DNA of 64,000 nucleotides from Shimazuella alba (GTDB lineage: Bacteria; Bacillota; Bacilli; Thermoactinomycetales; Thermoactinomycetaceae): the NCBI RefSeq assembly GCF_009831235.1, contig NZ_WUUL01000002.1, positions 372,001 through 436,000 on the forward strand. The letters run 5' to 3'. Within the stretch, counting starts at the first letter, position 1; each line of letters begins with the position of its first letter. The notes beneath the pieces are model-generated. The model was not told the DNA's origin and searched no databases. It saw only the letters and a program-made list of their open reading frames with translations. Positions 26,992 through 36,733 of this stretch are shown in pieces. Position numbers and translations under genes: made by a program.

Positions 26992-27222
26992 CTAGTGGTC
27001 AAATTGTTTATCATATCCAATGTAAATCAGACCACAGAGGGCGAAGATGATCTGAACGGAGTGTTCTTCAGGGTATGGAGGCAGGTAGCCTGTTTCTGTT
27101 TCTATGCCTGTTAACAGACAGGTCACCATCTTCTCCGTAACACCTGTTGGGAAGGCGGAAGCTAAAACTGATCCACACCCGTCTCGATAAGTATCGCAGA
27201 ACGGATGATCACTTTTATCAAT
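26992..27222 (-). pseudogene. Gene remnant, unknown family
   Basis: A 77-codon open frame between TAA (27223-27225) and TAG (26992-26994) lacks a start codon near its beginning; the first ATG is about 37 codons in. The translation has a normal protein composition (segments such as SVLASAFPTGVTEKMVTC and YLPPYPEEHSVQIIFALCGL), and the DNA is richer in GC than its surroundings. I read it as the 3' end of a gene that lost its 5' part. No family recognised. Confidence 0.35.
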
Positions 27223-27260
27223 TTAGCTGATATCTACATTACTATTTCCATTTGCGCATA

Positions 27261-27294
27261 CATAAAAGATCCCCCGATTTTCATCAGAGGATCT
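27261..27294 (-). terminator. Terminator of purA
   Basis: AGATCC and GGATCT arms (AGATCCTC pairing with GGGGGATCT) followed by TTTTATG on the - strand, 13 bases after the purA stop. Confidence 0.65.
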
Positions 27295-27306
27295 GATCCA
27301 AATGTC

Positions 27307-28593
27307 TTATACATATACAGGTCTTACTTGGATGGTCTGGTCACGATCTGGTCCGACAGAGAAAATGGTTAATGGAATTCCTGTCAGCTGAGTTATTCTT
27401 TCCACGTAATGTTGGGTTGCTAATGGCAGTTCATGCAAAGAACGTGCACCTGTGATATCTTCGTTCCAGCCGGGTAGTTCTTCAAATATAGGTTCGCATT
27501 CTGCTAATAAACTGAGATCAGCAGGATAGTTTTCCAAGATTTCGTTTTTGTAGCGGTACGCTGTACAAATTTTAACAGTTGGTAATCCAGTTAAAACATC
27601 TAAGGAATTGAGGGATAGACCTGTTATTCCACTCACACGTCTAGCATGACGTACGACAACGGAGTCAAACCAACCTACACGACGCGGTCTTCCTGTTGTT
27701 GTACCATACTCCCTACCAACTTCACGAATTTGGTTTCCGATTTCATCGTTTAATTCAGTAGGAAATGGACCATCGCCTACACGTGATGTGTATGATTTTG
27801 CAACTCCGATAACCTGATGGATTTTCGTTGGTCCTACACCAGAACCGATACAAACACCGCCAGCTACAGGGTTAGAAGAAGTCACAAAAGGATAAGTCCC
27901 TTGGTCAATATCCAACATAACCCCTTGAGCACCTTCAAACAACACACGTCTTCCTTGATCGATCGCATCGTTTAAAAAGACGGATGTATCTGTGACATAT
28001 GGACGAATACGATCTACAATTGCCATATAGGTGTCATAGATCTCTTGGTACTGCAAACCTTCTGTATCATAAAGTTGTTCCAACAAACGATTTTTTTGTT
28101 CCAGATTGCGGCGCAATTTATCAGCAAAAACTTCAGGTGTTAGTAAATCAGCCACCCTGATTCCAACACGTGCAGCTTTGTCCATATAAGCTGGCCCAAT
28201 GCCTTTTCCTGTCGTTCCAATCTTGTCTGTTCCTTTTTGTGCTTCTTCTGCTAAATCTAACTTGATGTGATAAGGCATGATCAAATGCGCACGATCGGAA
28301 ATCTTTAGGTTATTCAGGTTTACTCCATGCCCCTCAAGGTAGTCCAACTCTTCTACCAATGCAAGCGGATGAATAACCATCCCATTTCCTAGTACACATT
28401 TTTTATCCCCATAGAATATCCCTGAGGGAATCAAATGCAATTTATAACGTGTCCCACCGAACACAATGGTATGACCTGCATTATTACCGCCTTGATATCT
28501 TGCTACAGTTTCTGCTTTCTCAGCTAAAAAATCAGTTATTTTGCCTTTTCCTTCGTCTCCCCACTGGGTTCCAACAACGACTGCGGTAGACAT
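27307..28593 (-). CDS. purA: Adenylosuccinate synthetase
   Basis: A 428-residue enzyme joining IMP and aspartate with GTP in the first step from IMP to AMP. The N-terminal [17 protein letters not shown]-loop, NNAGHTIV catalytic region, [19 protein letters not shown] and the C-terminal [13 protein letters not shown] segment are conserved throughout. Length is standard. Start ATG follows GGAGGG. It lies downstream of dnaB as in Bacillus, and here borders the accessory island instead of walR. Confidence 0.97.
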   Translation of the reverse strand: MSTAVVVGTQWGDEGKGKITDFLAEKAETVARYQGGNNAGHTIVFGGTRYKLHLIPSGIFYGDKKCVLGNGMVIHPLALVEELDYLEGHGVNLNNLKISDRAHLIMPYHIKLDLAEEAQKGTDKIGTTGKGIGPAYMDKAARVGIRVADLLTPEVFADKLRRNLEQKNRLLEQLYDTEGLQYQEIYDTYMAIVDRIRPYVTDTSVFLNDAIDQGRRVLFEGAQGVMLDIDQGTYPFVTSSNPVAGGVCIGSGVGPTKIHQVIGVAKSYTSRVGDGPFPTELNDEIGNQIREVGREYGTTTGRPRRVGWFDSVVVRHARRVSGITGLSLNSLDVLTGLPTVKICTAYRYKNEILENYPADLSLLAECEPIFEELPGWNEDITGARSLHELPLATQHYVERITQLTGIPLTIFSVGPDRDQTIQVRPVYV

Positions 28594-28706
28594 GCTAATC
28601 CCTCCAGGGTGCTATTTCATTTCAAACCATGTACATTTTATAGTGATAAGTGGAACATGTCAAATAAAAAACGAACATTCACCCAAAAAAATTGGTTGTA
28701 TATTCG

Positions 28707-30044
28707 TTATTTTTGCGGTCGAATCTCCAGTGATAAGAATTTGTTATAGTTTTTCAAGAAAAGCAATTCAACTCTACCTACTGGTCCATTCCGCTGTTTT
28801 CCGATGATAATCTCCGCTATATTTTTTTTCTCTGATTCTTCGTTATAATAATCATCTCGATATAAAAAGGCTACCATATCTGCATCTTGCTCGATTGAAC
28901 CTGATTCACGCAAATCAGACAGCATCGGGCGTTTATCTTGCCGTTGTTCTACGGCACGAGACAACTGAGATAAGGCAATGATGGGTACATTAAATTCTCT
29001 TGCCATCAGTTTAAGAGAACGAGAGATTTCCGATATTTCTTGTTGTCGACTGTCTATTCCTCGCCCAGAAATAAGTTGAAGGTAATCGATCATCACCAAG
29101 CCAAGCCCATGCTCTGCTTGCAGTCTTCTTAATTTTGCTCGAATATCAAAAATAGTTATACCTGGTGTATCATCAATAAAAATGGATGCTTCGCTCAACG
29201 TACCGATTGACATCGTCAATTTTTCCCAGTCTTCTTCGTTTAAGTTACCAGTCCGAAAAGCCTGTGCATCAATATTTCCTTCTGAAGCGATCATCCTCAT
29301 TACCAATTGAGCGGAAGACATCTCAAGACTGAAAATAGCTACTGTTTCACCAGTTCGTAGAGCAACATTTTGAGCCACGTTTAGAGCAAAAGCTGTTTTC
29401 CCCATACTAGGACGAGCTGCAACAATAATCAAATCAGATTTCTGAAAACCAGATGTCATTTTATCCAAATCGATAAATCCAGTAGATAATCCTTTTAGTC
29501 CGCCTTTGTTATAATGCAAGGATTCGATCTGTTCATAGGACTCCACTAGCACATCCTTAATAGCAGCAAAGGAACCTTTGATTCTTCGTTTTGCGATATC
29601 CAATATTCTTTTTTCCGCTGATTCCATAATTCCAGATATGTCTTCTTCACTTGTATATGCATCACTTATAATCTCAGAGGCTGTGCGAATAAGATTACGC
29701 TGCATGGATTTTGTTTCCACGATTCTCGCATAATAATCAACATTAGAAATAGCGGGGACAAGTGCAGCAATTTCAGTTAAATAGCTGACCCCTCCCACTT
29801 CTTCCAACAGATTTTTATCTTGAAGCAATGCAGTTAGTGTCACTAGATCTATTGGTTCCCGCTTCTCTGCCAGTTCATTCATCACTTGATAGAGACGTTG
29901 ATGTCCCTGCCGATAAAAATCTTCCGCACGTATACGTTCATTTACGTTCGTAAGCACATCTGGATTTAATAGTATCGCTCCAAGTACAGCTTGCTCTGCC
30001 TCCATATTTTGAGGTGGTAAACGATCTGTTAATAACTCACTCAT
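28707..30044 (-). CDS. dnaB: Replicative DNA helicase (DnaB family, DnaC in Bacillus)
   Basis: A 445-residue hexameric helicase. The N-terminal primase-interacting domain (PPQNMEAEQAVLGAIL) is followed by the RecA-like domain with Walker A ARPSMGKTAFAL (near residue 208), DnaB motifs EMSSAQL and VMIDYLQLI, and the arginine-finger region SDLRESGSIEQDAD. No intein is present. It unwinds DNA at the fork after loading at oriC. It lies between rplI and purA in the conserved order. Confidence 0.97.
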   Translation of the reverse strand: MSELLTDRLPPQNMEAEQAVLGAILLNPDVLTNVNERIRAEDFYRQGHQRLYQVMNELAEKREPIDLVTLTALLQDKNLLEEVGGVSYLTEIAALVPAISNVDYYARIVETKSMQRNLIRTASEIISDAYTSEEDISGIMESAEKRILDIAKRRIKGSFAAIKDVLVESYEQIESLHYNKGGLKGLSTGFIDLDKMTSGFQKSDLIIVAARPSMGKTAFALNVAQNVALRTGETVAIFSLEMSSAQLVMRMIASEGNIDAQAFRTGNLNEEDWEKLTMSIGTLSEASIFIDDTPGITIFDIRAKLRRLQAEHGLGLVMIDYLQLISGRGIDSRQQEISEISRSLKLMAREFNVPIIALSQLSRAVEQRQDKRPMLSDLRESGSIEQDADMVAFLYRDDYYNEESEKKNIAEIIIGKQRNGPVGRVELLFLKNYNKFLSLEIRPQK

Positions 30045-30072
30045 CTTTAAGTACCCCTTAAGATACCCCTCA

Positions 30073-30528
30073 TTATTTTCCTTCCACTACGATTACTTGG
30101 ACTGTTAGGGTAGTAGTTACTTTTGGATGTAATTTAACAGGGATTTTCACAAAACCTGCTTGTTTGATTGGCTCTTTTAAGGTTATTTTTTTCTTGTCGA
30201 TCTCTATTTGAAAAGTGTTTCGAAACGCTTGACTGATCTGCTTAGATGTTATTGCCCCAAACAATCTGCCATCTTTCCCTGCTTTTGCTTCGATTTGCAA
30301 TACTTTCGCTTCAATTTTTTCACCGAGTGCAGTCGCTTCTGCTAATTCTTGTTTTTTTCGTTCTGCGTCTAACCGTTGCTGCTCTTTTAAAGAATTCATA
30401 TTTCCACCAGAAGCTTCTACAGCCATTTTTCTTGGAAGAAGGTAATTACGTCCATATCCCTCTGCTACTTCTTTAATATCTCCCTTTTTCCCAGTACCTT
30501 TTACATCTTGTAATAAGATCACTTTCAT
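30073..30528 (-). CDS. rplI: 50S ribosomal protein L9
   Basis: A 151-residue protein with the L9 N-terminal domain (MKVILLQDVKGTGKKGDIKEVAEGYGRNYL in family order), a long connecting helix and the C-terminal RNA-binding domain. It binds 23S rRNA near the L1 stalk. It begins one base after the gdpP stop and is likely cotranscribed with it. Strong GGGGGAG site. Confidence 0.97.
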   Translation of the reverse strand: MKVILLQDVKGTGKKGDIKEVAEGYGRNYLLPRKMAVEASGGNMNSLKEQQRLDAERKKQELAEATALGEKIEAKVLQIEAKAGKDGRLFGAITSKQISQAFRNTFQIEIDKKKITLKEPIKQAGFVKIPVKLHPKVTTTLTVQVIVVEGK

Positions 30529-30529
30529 C

Positions 30530-32482
30530 TTAAGTCTCCCCCTCGTTGTCTAGCATCTCTTCAAGAAGAGATAGCAGTGTTTTCTCTGCTTGTTCTACGG
30601 TAACACCCTTTAATTGACATGCTGCATTCGTAAGATGACCTCCGCCACCCATTTCTTCCATAATGACTTGAACATTTAATTTTCCTGCTGATCTTGCACT
30701 GATCGAAACCATTTTATCTTCTCTTTGTGCGATAACGAAAGATGCTTCTATTCCATGTATATTTACAAGTGCATCTGCAGTTTGTGCAATGGTTATTTGA
30801 TCGTAGTGATGATCATTATCTCCAACTACTATTGCATATCGATCATAAATCGTTCTTGCTTTTTGCAGCAACTCTGATCGATGCATCAAAGCTGGTAAAT
30901 CTTCCCGTAATAGTGATTGTACTAAAAATAAGTCAGCGCCATGTCTCCTCAAAAAGGAAGCGGCTTCAAATGTCCTTGAACCTGCTCGAGCTGTGAAGTT
31001 TTTCGTATCTACTACTATACCTGCTAACAAAGCAGTAGATTCTAGCGGGTCCAAGGTAAGGTCATCTTGGTACTGCAAGAGCTCTGTTACGAGTTCACAA
31101 GTAGATGATGCATATGGCTCAATATATGTAATGACAGCATCCTCTACATAATCTTCTCCCCGACGGTGATGATCAATTACTACCATCTTCTCTGCTCGAT
31201 TGATGACTTCAGGTTCAACAACAAACGAAGGCTTGTTGGTATCAACAATAATAAGTAATGTCCCAGGCTCTTCAATTATTTCTATAGCTTTGGAAGAAGA
31301 AACCAATTTATCGCCAAGAGCATGCTCTTTCAACTCTTTCATCAATCGTTGTGTTGTCATATCTGGTCGATCAACCACCATGAAGGAGGGACGTTCATGC
31401 AAGGATGCAAAATGCATCATTCCAATTGCAGCACCTAAAGCGTCCATGTCGGGATCTCGATGCCCCATCACCAATACTTGTTTACTGTCATCAATCATTT
31501 TACCAAGAGAACCAGATATAACGCGAGCACGTACTCTCGTTCTTTTTTCCATGGCATTTGTCTTACCGCCAAAAAACTTTACTCTCTCTTTTCCTTGTAC
31601 TGCAGCCTGGTCTCCACCCCTCGCGAGTGCTACTTGTAATGCAGCTTGTGCGTGGTTTGAACGCTCTATCATATTGGAACCGACATTGGTAATACCAATA
31701 CTAAGCGTAATTGGTATTTTATGTTGCCTCGTCTGCTCACGAACCGTATCCAAAATATCAAAACGATTTTGGATCAATTGCTCCAACGTTTGCTGATTTG
31801 TAACCACAAACATCTTATCTGTATCTACACGCTTCAAAGCCATATCATATTTCTTCGCCCATGTTGTTATCGTATTTAAAATATTAGCTTGTAATTCAGC
31901 TTCTTCCTGATCTGACAAGCCTTGTCCAGCCTCATCATAATTATCTAACTGCAGGAAGCCTAGAACTGTTCTTTCAAGTTCTATTCTCTTATGTAGTGTA
32001 GCAAGAGGCGTTACATCTTGTATCATGTATAAATGATATTCAGGGTAATGTGTAAATTGATAAGATCTTTCCCCCATAATTAATGAGAATGAGCCTCCAT
32101 CATGTGACTCAGGTGTCGGGAAAATATCTGTAACGGCTTGATCCACTAATTTTCTATCACCAAACATATCTTGAATAAATGAATTATGCCAAACTATTTT
32201 ATGATCGTGATCATATAAAAACACACCAATCGGTAACTTTGTCAAAGTGAGTCTACTGGCTGTGTTCAATTGATCGACTAAATCATTGGTGTAGGAACGA
32301 AATTGCTTTTGAAATATTGATTCCAAAAATCCAATTCCTACTAAAAGCACAACAAAACTAATCGCAACAAAAACCATTGGAAGCCATTTGTCTGACCACC
32401 ATAAATATCCAGTCCAAACTATCCACAATAGGGCACAAACCAAAACGAATCCGCGCCATCTAGCTAATACAAATTTCGGCAT
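30530..32482 (-). CDS. gdpP: Cyclic-di-AMP phosphodiesterase GdpP (YybT)
   Basis: About 650 residues. Two transmembrane segments (roughly 9-50), a small PAS-like domain (about 70-130), a degenerate GGDEF domain, then a DHH-DHHA1 phosphodiesterase with GHRDPDMDALGA, VIDHHRRGED and GGGGHLTNAAC motifs. It hydrolyses cyclic-di-AMP, which controls potassium and osmolyte balance and wall stress. The start was moved to the ATG after GAGGGAA, which aligns with Bacillus MPSF; the longer frame adds 27 residues without support. First gene of gdpP-rplI(-dnaB). Confidence 0.93.
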   Translation of the reverse strand: MPKFVLARWRGFVLVCALLWIVWTGYLWWSDKWLPMVFVAISFVVLLVGIGFLESIFQKQFRSYTNDLVDQLNTASRLTLTKLPIGVFLYDHDHKIVWHNSFIQDMFGDRKLVDQAVTDIFPTPESHDGGSFSLIMGERSYQFTHYPEYHLYMIQDVTPLATLHKRIELERTVLGFLQLDNYDEAGQGLSDQEEAELQANILNTITTWAKKYDMALKRVDTDKMFVVTNQQTLEQLIQNRFDILDTVREQTRQHKIPITLSIGITNVGSNMIERSNHAQAALQVALARGGDQAAVQGKERVKFFGGKTNAMEKRTRVRARVISGSLGKMIDDSKQVLVMGHRDPDMDALGAAIGMMHFASLHERPSFMVVDRPDMTTQRLMKELKEHALGDKLVSSSKAIEIIEEPGTLLIIVDTNKPSFVVEPEVINRAEKMVVIDHHRRGEDYVEDAVITYIEPYASSTCELVTELLQYQDDLTLDPLESTALLAGIVVDTKNFTARAGSRTFEAASFLRRHGADLFLVQSLLREDLPALMHRSELLQKARTIYDRYAIVVGDNDHHYDQITIAQTADALVNIHGIEASFVIAQREDKMVSISARSAGKLNVQVIMEEMGGGGHLTNAACQLKGVTVEQAEKTLLSLLEEMLDNEGET

Positions 32483-32586
32483 CACATTTCCCTCACCAGC
32501 GGATAAATGAGTTATCCATCGAACTATATATGTATATTCTACCCCAGATATACGTCCGATCAACTATTGCCGAAAAACTTTATGTG

Positions 32587-32898
32587 TTAGCGCTTGGTCA
32601 AATAATCATCTAATGCAGATAAATCCCCATACCACTTCTCCAATTGATGTCCTTCTGCCTCATGTTCTCTGAGCTTTGTCGTCACTGCTTGATCCAACTC
32701 ACGAAATGGAAGACCCATCCGCCTTGCTAAAACATATATAGTAACAAGTAAACTAGACAAACTATCTATAATCATATTTTGATTTGCATGATGTAATCCT
32801 TTAAATAGGTTGGATATCTGATCCAATATTTCTGTTTTCAACCAATCAATCACACGAATATTTTTTGCAAACTGCATACCCCGTTCTGGTCGAGACAC
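32587..32898 (-). CDS. MazG-like family protein
   Basis: A 103-residue all-helical protein starting with GTG after AGGAGGG. The pattern (LLVTIYVLARRMGLPFRELDQAV) resembles the small MazG-like family found beside yybS/gdpP in Bacillales. The metal-binding ExxE motifs of active MazG pyrophosphatases are not obvious, so enzymatic activity is uncertain. It lies 105 bases upstream of gdpP on the same strand. Confidence 0.6.
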   Translation of the reverse strand: MSRPERGMQFAKNIRVIDWLKTEILDQISNLFKGLHHANQNMIIDSLSSLLVTIYVLARRMGLPFRELDQAVTTKLREHEAEGHQLEKWYGDLSALDDYLTKR

Positions 32899-33916
32899 TT
32901 CGATCCCTCCTATCTAGGAGAAGTTTCCACAAAAGAGTTGGAAATTCCTTCCTGAACAAATGATTCCTCTACTTTATCTCACATTATTTTGTTATTTTGA
33001 TCAAAGGATTGAAATCAGGAGGAGACATGACCAAGCATGTTCGAATAACTGATTGAGCTAGAGAGACCGAAAAGGATCTCTAGGAAATGGCTACTGCCCT
33101 TAGTGATCCATATAAGAAATCCACCATACAATAATTGATTTTTAACTGCTTGTTATATACAAATAGTTTCTGCTGTGTAAGTATATTTAAATTTATAGCA
33201 TCACTTGTTTTGGGAAGTAAACAATATGTATTGGGATAAATAACCCTGATCATAAGCATCTTTTCCACAACTAAATCAGGAGAACAATGAAGACATTTAA
33301 CAAACTCCTTAAGAAGACAGCGGGATTGCCCAAAAATATGAGGAGTTGGATATTCTTATTGAATTTATTCTGATCTCTAGCGATGAGGATATTGAAATAT
33401 AAATGCCTGCTATGGCAGCAATCACAGATCAACGGATATGTTATAGACAAAATTGGTGGACACTGCGAGTTGAATCATAGTTGGACAGGCAACCGAGCAT
33501 AGTGACCATTTTACCGTGTCCACAAAGCTTTCTGACCGTCTAAAAATAAGTAGCTTTTTACATTTATCCCTTATATCCGTTCAAAAAAGCTGTAATCGAA
33601 ATAGAAAGATATTTGACACCATAAGAATTGAATTGTTGAGTCCCAAAATGCGGACAAGCAATCGGTTAGTTGAGATCATCAATCAGAGGCACGTATTATG
33701 TTGATAATAACTGATTCTAGATCCTTAGTTACCAAGAGACTTCCTGCCAAATGAACCTAATAGTAATGCGGTTTGCCTCTCGGCTCCAAAGTAATTGGTA
33801 TATCATCTATCTGTACCTATTAAGTAAGAATACTAACGATCTCATAAAACAAAACTTCATGAGATCGTGGTCATGTTATTTTCCTATTGAGTATTAACGT
33901 AAATCATTATGGATAG
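32899..33916. other. 1-kb gene-poor stretch with decayed coding fragments
   Basis: No intact gene found. AGGAGGAGAC followed by ATG at about 33027 opens only a nine-codon frame. A second start at 33287 after CAGGAGAA opens a 28-codon frame with a basic, hydrophobic product; shifting one frame near 33310 gives a further 24 codons (EDSGIAQKYEELDILIEFIL) that look like real protein. The frames around 33380-33700 are broken by stops. I read this as a degraded insertion between the mazG-like gene and rpsR. No insertion-sequence ends were found. Confidence 0.4.
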
Positions 33917-33948
33917 AAAAAACTGCTGACCAATTGGCCGGCAGTTTT
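33917..33948 (-). terminator. Terminator of rpsF-ssb-rpsR
   Basis: Long hairpin with AAAACTGC / GCAGTTTT outer arms and GGCCAATTGGTC inner palindrome, followed by TTTTC on the - strand, just after the rpsR stop. Confidence 0.75.
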
Positions 33949-33955
33949 CTGTTTT

Positions 33956-34183
33956 CTAGTCGTTTGTATATGGAAGCAATGCCATTTGACGTGCACGTTT
34001 GATTGCATGTGTCAATTGACGTTGATATTTGGAGCTAGTACCAGTTACACGACGAGGTAAAATCTTTCCTCGTTCGCTTACAAACTTACGAAGCAAGTCT
34101 ACATCTTTGTAGTCGATGTAAGAAATTTTATTCACCGTAAAGAAACAAACTTTACGACGTTTATGCCCACGACGACGAGCCAT
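33956..34183 (-). CDS. rpsR: 30S ribosomal protein S18
   Basis: A 75-residue basic protein with the S18 motifs [37 protein letters not shown] and the [12 protein letters not shown] end. It binds S6 on the platform of the small subunit. Last gene of the conserved rpsF-ssb-rpsR operon, followed by a terminator. No zinc-binding CxxC variant is seen. Confidence 0.97.
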   Translation of the reverse strand: MARRRGHKRRKVCFFTVNKISYIDYKDVDLLRKFVSERGKILPRRVTGTSSKYQRQLTHAIKRARQMALLPYTND

Positions 34184-34219
34184 CTTTGGTCCCTCCTTTT
34201 ATTTTATTTCCGTTTTTTA

Positions 34220-34687
34220 TTAAAAAGGAAGATCATCATCAGACAAATCGATTGGTTTACCTACACTTTGAAAGGGGTCTTGGCTTGACTGTTTTTTCTG
34301 TTGGTTCTGGTTGTTGTAGCCCATGTTGTTTTCACCAAAATTATTATCACTGTTTTGACTGTTACGTGAATCCAAGAACTTAACGCTATCTGCAACTACT
34401 TCTGTCGTCCAGACTTTACGTCCTTCTTGGTTATCATAGCTACTAACTTGTATACGGCCCTCTAGTGCAACCAAAGAACCCTTACGTGTATACTTTGCAC
34501 AATTTTCGGCAAGACCTCGCCAAACGGAAATGAAAATAAAATCGGTCTCACGTTCACCTTGTTGGTTGGTATAATTGCGGTCTACTGCAAGTGTAAATTT
34601 TGCTACAGCTGCACCATTAGCAGTATACCGAAGTTCAGGATCACGTGTCAGTCGACCAACTAAAACGACCCTATTAAGCACTGGCAA
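34220..34687 (-). CDS. ssb: Single-stranded DNA-binding protein
   Basis: A 155-residue protein with an N-terminal OB fold ([44 protein letters not shown]) and a disordered Gln/Asn-rich linker ending in the acidic SDDDLPF tip that binds replication and repair partners. It coats single-stranded DNA as a tetramer. Middle gene of rpsF-ssb-rpsR; the start follows a GGGAGAGG site. Confidence 0.97.
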   Translation of the reverse strand: MPVLNRVVLVGRLTRDPELRYTANGAAVAKFTLAVDRNYTNQQGERETDFIFISVWRGLAENCAKYTRKGSLVALEGRIQVSSYDNQEGRKVWTTEVVADSVKFLDSRNSQNSDNNFGENNMGYNNQNQQKKQSSQDPFQSVGKPIDLSDDDLPF

Positions 34688-34723
34688 CCTCTCCCTTTTG
34701 CACGATGATCGTCACTTTTTTCT

Positions 34724-35014
34724 CTATTTTTGATCCAAGTTAATGGTCAGATATCTCATTACTTTGTCATTGATATTGAGTACACGTTCAACCTCTTGTA
34801 CTGCATCAGCATTTGATTGGAAAGTCGTTACAGTATAGAAACCTTCACGATGGTTATCAATCAAATAAGCTAAACGACGTTTTCCCATGTCTTTCACTTC
34901 TTCTACCTGTCCACCCATATCGGTAACAATGGATTGTACTCTTTCACGAGTAGAGGTAAGAGCAGCTTCATCCACATCTGGACTAACAATAAACATCAGC
35001 TCATACTTTGACAT
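34724..35014 (-). CDS. rpsF: 30S ribosomal protein S6
   Basis: A 96-residue protein beginning MSKYELMFIVSPDVDE, with the KRRLAYLIDNHREGFYTV core. It pairs with S18 on the small subunit. The start was moved to the ATG six bases after GGGAGG; the longer frame adds 23 residues from the leader. First gene of the rpsF-ssb-rpsR operon. A hairpin in the leader may bind S6:S18 for feedback control. Confidence 0.97.
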   Translation of the reverse strand: MSKYELMFIVSPDVDEAALTSTRERVQSIVTDMGGQVEEVKDMGKRRLAYLIDNHREGFYTVTTFQSNADAVQEVERVLNINDKVMRYLTINLDQK

Positions 35015-35029
35015 ATTTACACCTCCCTT

Positions 35030-35060
35030 TGGACTAACGGCCCTGTGAATACACAGAGCA
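35030..35060 (-). promoter_or_regulatory. Possible S6:S18-binding leader of rpsF
   Basis: In the leader, a CTGTG-TATT-CACAG hairpin is followed by GGCCGTTAGTCC just before the ribosome binding site. Known rpsF leader RNAs carry a conserved CCG near a hairpin that binds the S6:S18 pair. The match is by eye and approximate. Confidence 0.35.
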
Positions 35061-35278
35061 AGGAGTGAGCTATACTCACACAATAACCTATTCTAGCAAA
35101 ACAATCTAGTAAAAGCAAGGATCGAGCAAAAAGAAAGGAACAACATGTCCGTTGTCCCTCTGGAACCAATTGATACAAAAAAACGATATGTTAGTTAATC
35201 TCTTATTTTCCATCCCGGTGATGGCACATGTTTATACAAGTAGCTTTTGACTTTTGGGAAACTTTATCGAAATTAAAC

Positions 35279-35575
35279 TTAGTGATGCTCTTCCTCATCT
35301 TCTGGAAAACTCATTTGCAGTAGATTTAGAAACTGTATCGCTTCGATTTCTTTTAAATTTAAATGATGCATCGCAGCTCGAGCTGCTGCTTTTCTATCTC
35401 CTAAAGTTTGGGCCAATGTCATCAAATAAAAGTTACTACCTTGTAGAAGGCCTTTGATTTGAACCAGTTGTCGATAAATGATAAACAGTAGTACAGCAAA
35501 TATCACAACAATTATGATGACAGCCAAGAAGAAGCCTGCCAATAGTCCACTCAATGCCCCTGTCATATCACCCAT
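35279..35575 (-). CDS. Small membrane protein, unknown
   Basis: A 98-residue protein with one long hydrophobic segment (residues about 10-36) followed by a helical cytoplasmic part (LVQIKGLLQGSNFYLMTLAQ, DRKAAARAAMHHLNLKEIEA) and an acidic, His-ending tail. I do not recognise a family. It sits between ychF and rpsF, 14 bases after the ychF stop, so it may be cotranscribed with ychF. GAGGT precedes the ATG. A single-spanning tethered helical protein is all that can be said. Confidence 0.55.
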   Translation of the reverse strand: MGDMTGALSGLLAGFFLAVIIIVVIFAVLLFIIYRQLVQIKGLLQGSNFYLMTLAQTLGDRKAAARAAMHHLNLKEIEAIQFLNLLQMSFPEDEEEHH

Positions 35576-35589
35576 GTTGGTTTACCTCA

Positions 35590-36690
35590 TTACACATTAA
35601 ATCGGAAGGTAATAATATCTCCATCTTGAACCACATACTCCTTCCCCTCTAAACGCATCAAACCTTTTTCTTTCGCTCCAACAAAACCACCTGAAGAAAT
35701 CATTGCGTCATATCCCACGATCTCTGCTCGAATAAATCCTCTTTCAAAGTCCGTATGAATAACAGCTCCAGCTTGTGGTGCTTTCGTTCCTCTGCGGATC
35801 GTCCATGCGCGAACTTCTTTCTCTCCAGCTGTAAAGAAAGTGATCAGACCCAGTAGACGGTATGCTTCGTTTATGAGCCTGTCTAAACCAGATGACTGTA
35901 GACCCAACTCTTCGAGAAACATCTCGCGCTCTTCTCCATCTAACTCTGCAATTTCCGCCTCTACTTGTGCACTAATAGTAACAACACCAGCACCTTCCGT
36001 TTTGGCGATTTCCTTCACTTGCTGTACATAAGGATTTTCATCAGCAGATGCAACTTCATCTTCACTTACATTCGCTACATACAAGACATCTTTCATCGTT
36101 AACAAATTATATGTTTTTAGTTGAAGGAACTCATCATCGGATACTTCTGTCATTCGAGCTGGCTTTTCATCTTGTAGTGTTGTCAAAACTTTGGAAAGCA
36201 AAGCATGTTCTTGAACTGCTGCTTTCTCTCCTGTCTTCGCTTGACGAGATACCCGATCCAAACGCTTTTCAACTGTCTCCATATCCGATAAGATCAGCTC
36301 TAATTGAATGGTTGCCATATCGCTTGCTGGGTCTACTTTCCCAGATACATGTGTAATATTATCATCCTCAAAACACCGGACCACATGCAAAATCGCATCT
36401 ACTTCACGGATATGAGATAAAAATTTATTCCCCAAACCTTCCCCTTGGCTAGCACCTTTTACTAATCCTGCGATATCTACAAATTGACACGCTGTTGGGA
36501 TTACTTTCTGAGGATTAATTAAATTTGCTAATTTGGTTAAGCGCTCATCAGGAACATCTACAACACCTACATTTGGTTCGATCGTACAAAATGGATAATT
36601 TGCGGATTCTGCTCCTGCTTTTGTTATTGCATTAAATAAAGTTGATTTTCCTACGTTAGGTAATCCTACGATTCCTGTTGTTAATGCCAC
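35590..36690 (-). CDS. ychF: Ribosome-binding ATPase YchF
   Basis: Obg-family P-loop protein of 366 residues that binds ribosomes and prefers ATP to GTP. Walker A GLPNVGKSTLFNAI near the N-terminus, switch region GLVKGASQGEGLGNKFL, the coiled-coil insertion and the C-terminal TGS domain (VIHTDFERGFIRAE) are present. Start GTG after GGGGT. Downstream of the DUF951 gene, as in Bacillus yyzM-yyaF. Confidence 0.95.
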   Translation of the reverse strand: MALTTGIVGLPNVGKSTLFNAITKAGAESANYPFCTIEPNVGVVDVPDERLTKLANLINPQKVIPTACQFVDIAGLVKGASQGEGLGNKFLSHIREVDAILHVVRCFEDDNITHVSGKVDPASDMATIQLELILSDMETVEKRLDRVSRQAKTGEKAAVQEHALLSKVLTTLQDEKPARMTEVSDDEFLQLKTYNLLTMKDVLYVANVSEDEVASADENPYVQQVKEIAKTEGAGVVTISAQVEAEIAELDGEEREMFLEELGLQSSGLDRLINEAYRLLGLITFFTAGEKEVRAWTIRRGTKAPQAGAVIHTDFERGFIRAEIVGYDAMISSGGFVGAKEKGLMRLEGKEYVVQDGDIITFRFNV

Positions 36691-36733
36691 TACTTTTACC
36701 CCTTTACTTATTAACTAACTCTGTCTTCTTCTA

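Noticed and set aside
27005-27018. Second attachment-site copy matching the rlmH end
   Set aside because: Only TATCATA is shared, too short to support a direct repeat.
27001-27240. Structured RNA or riboswitch upstream of the island
   Set aside because: The GC-rich block reads as an open protein frame on the - strand, and no known riboswitch or T-box core could be recognised.
31200-31796. 198-codon + strand frame inside gdpP
   Set aside because: It lies opposite the conserved DHH domain of gdpP and lacks a ribosome binding site or recognisable motif.
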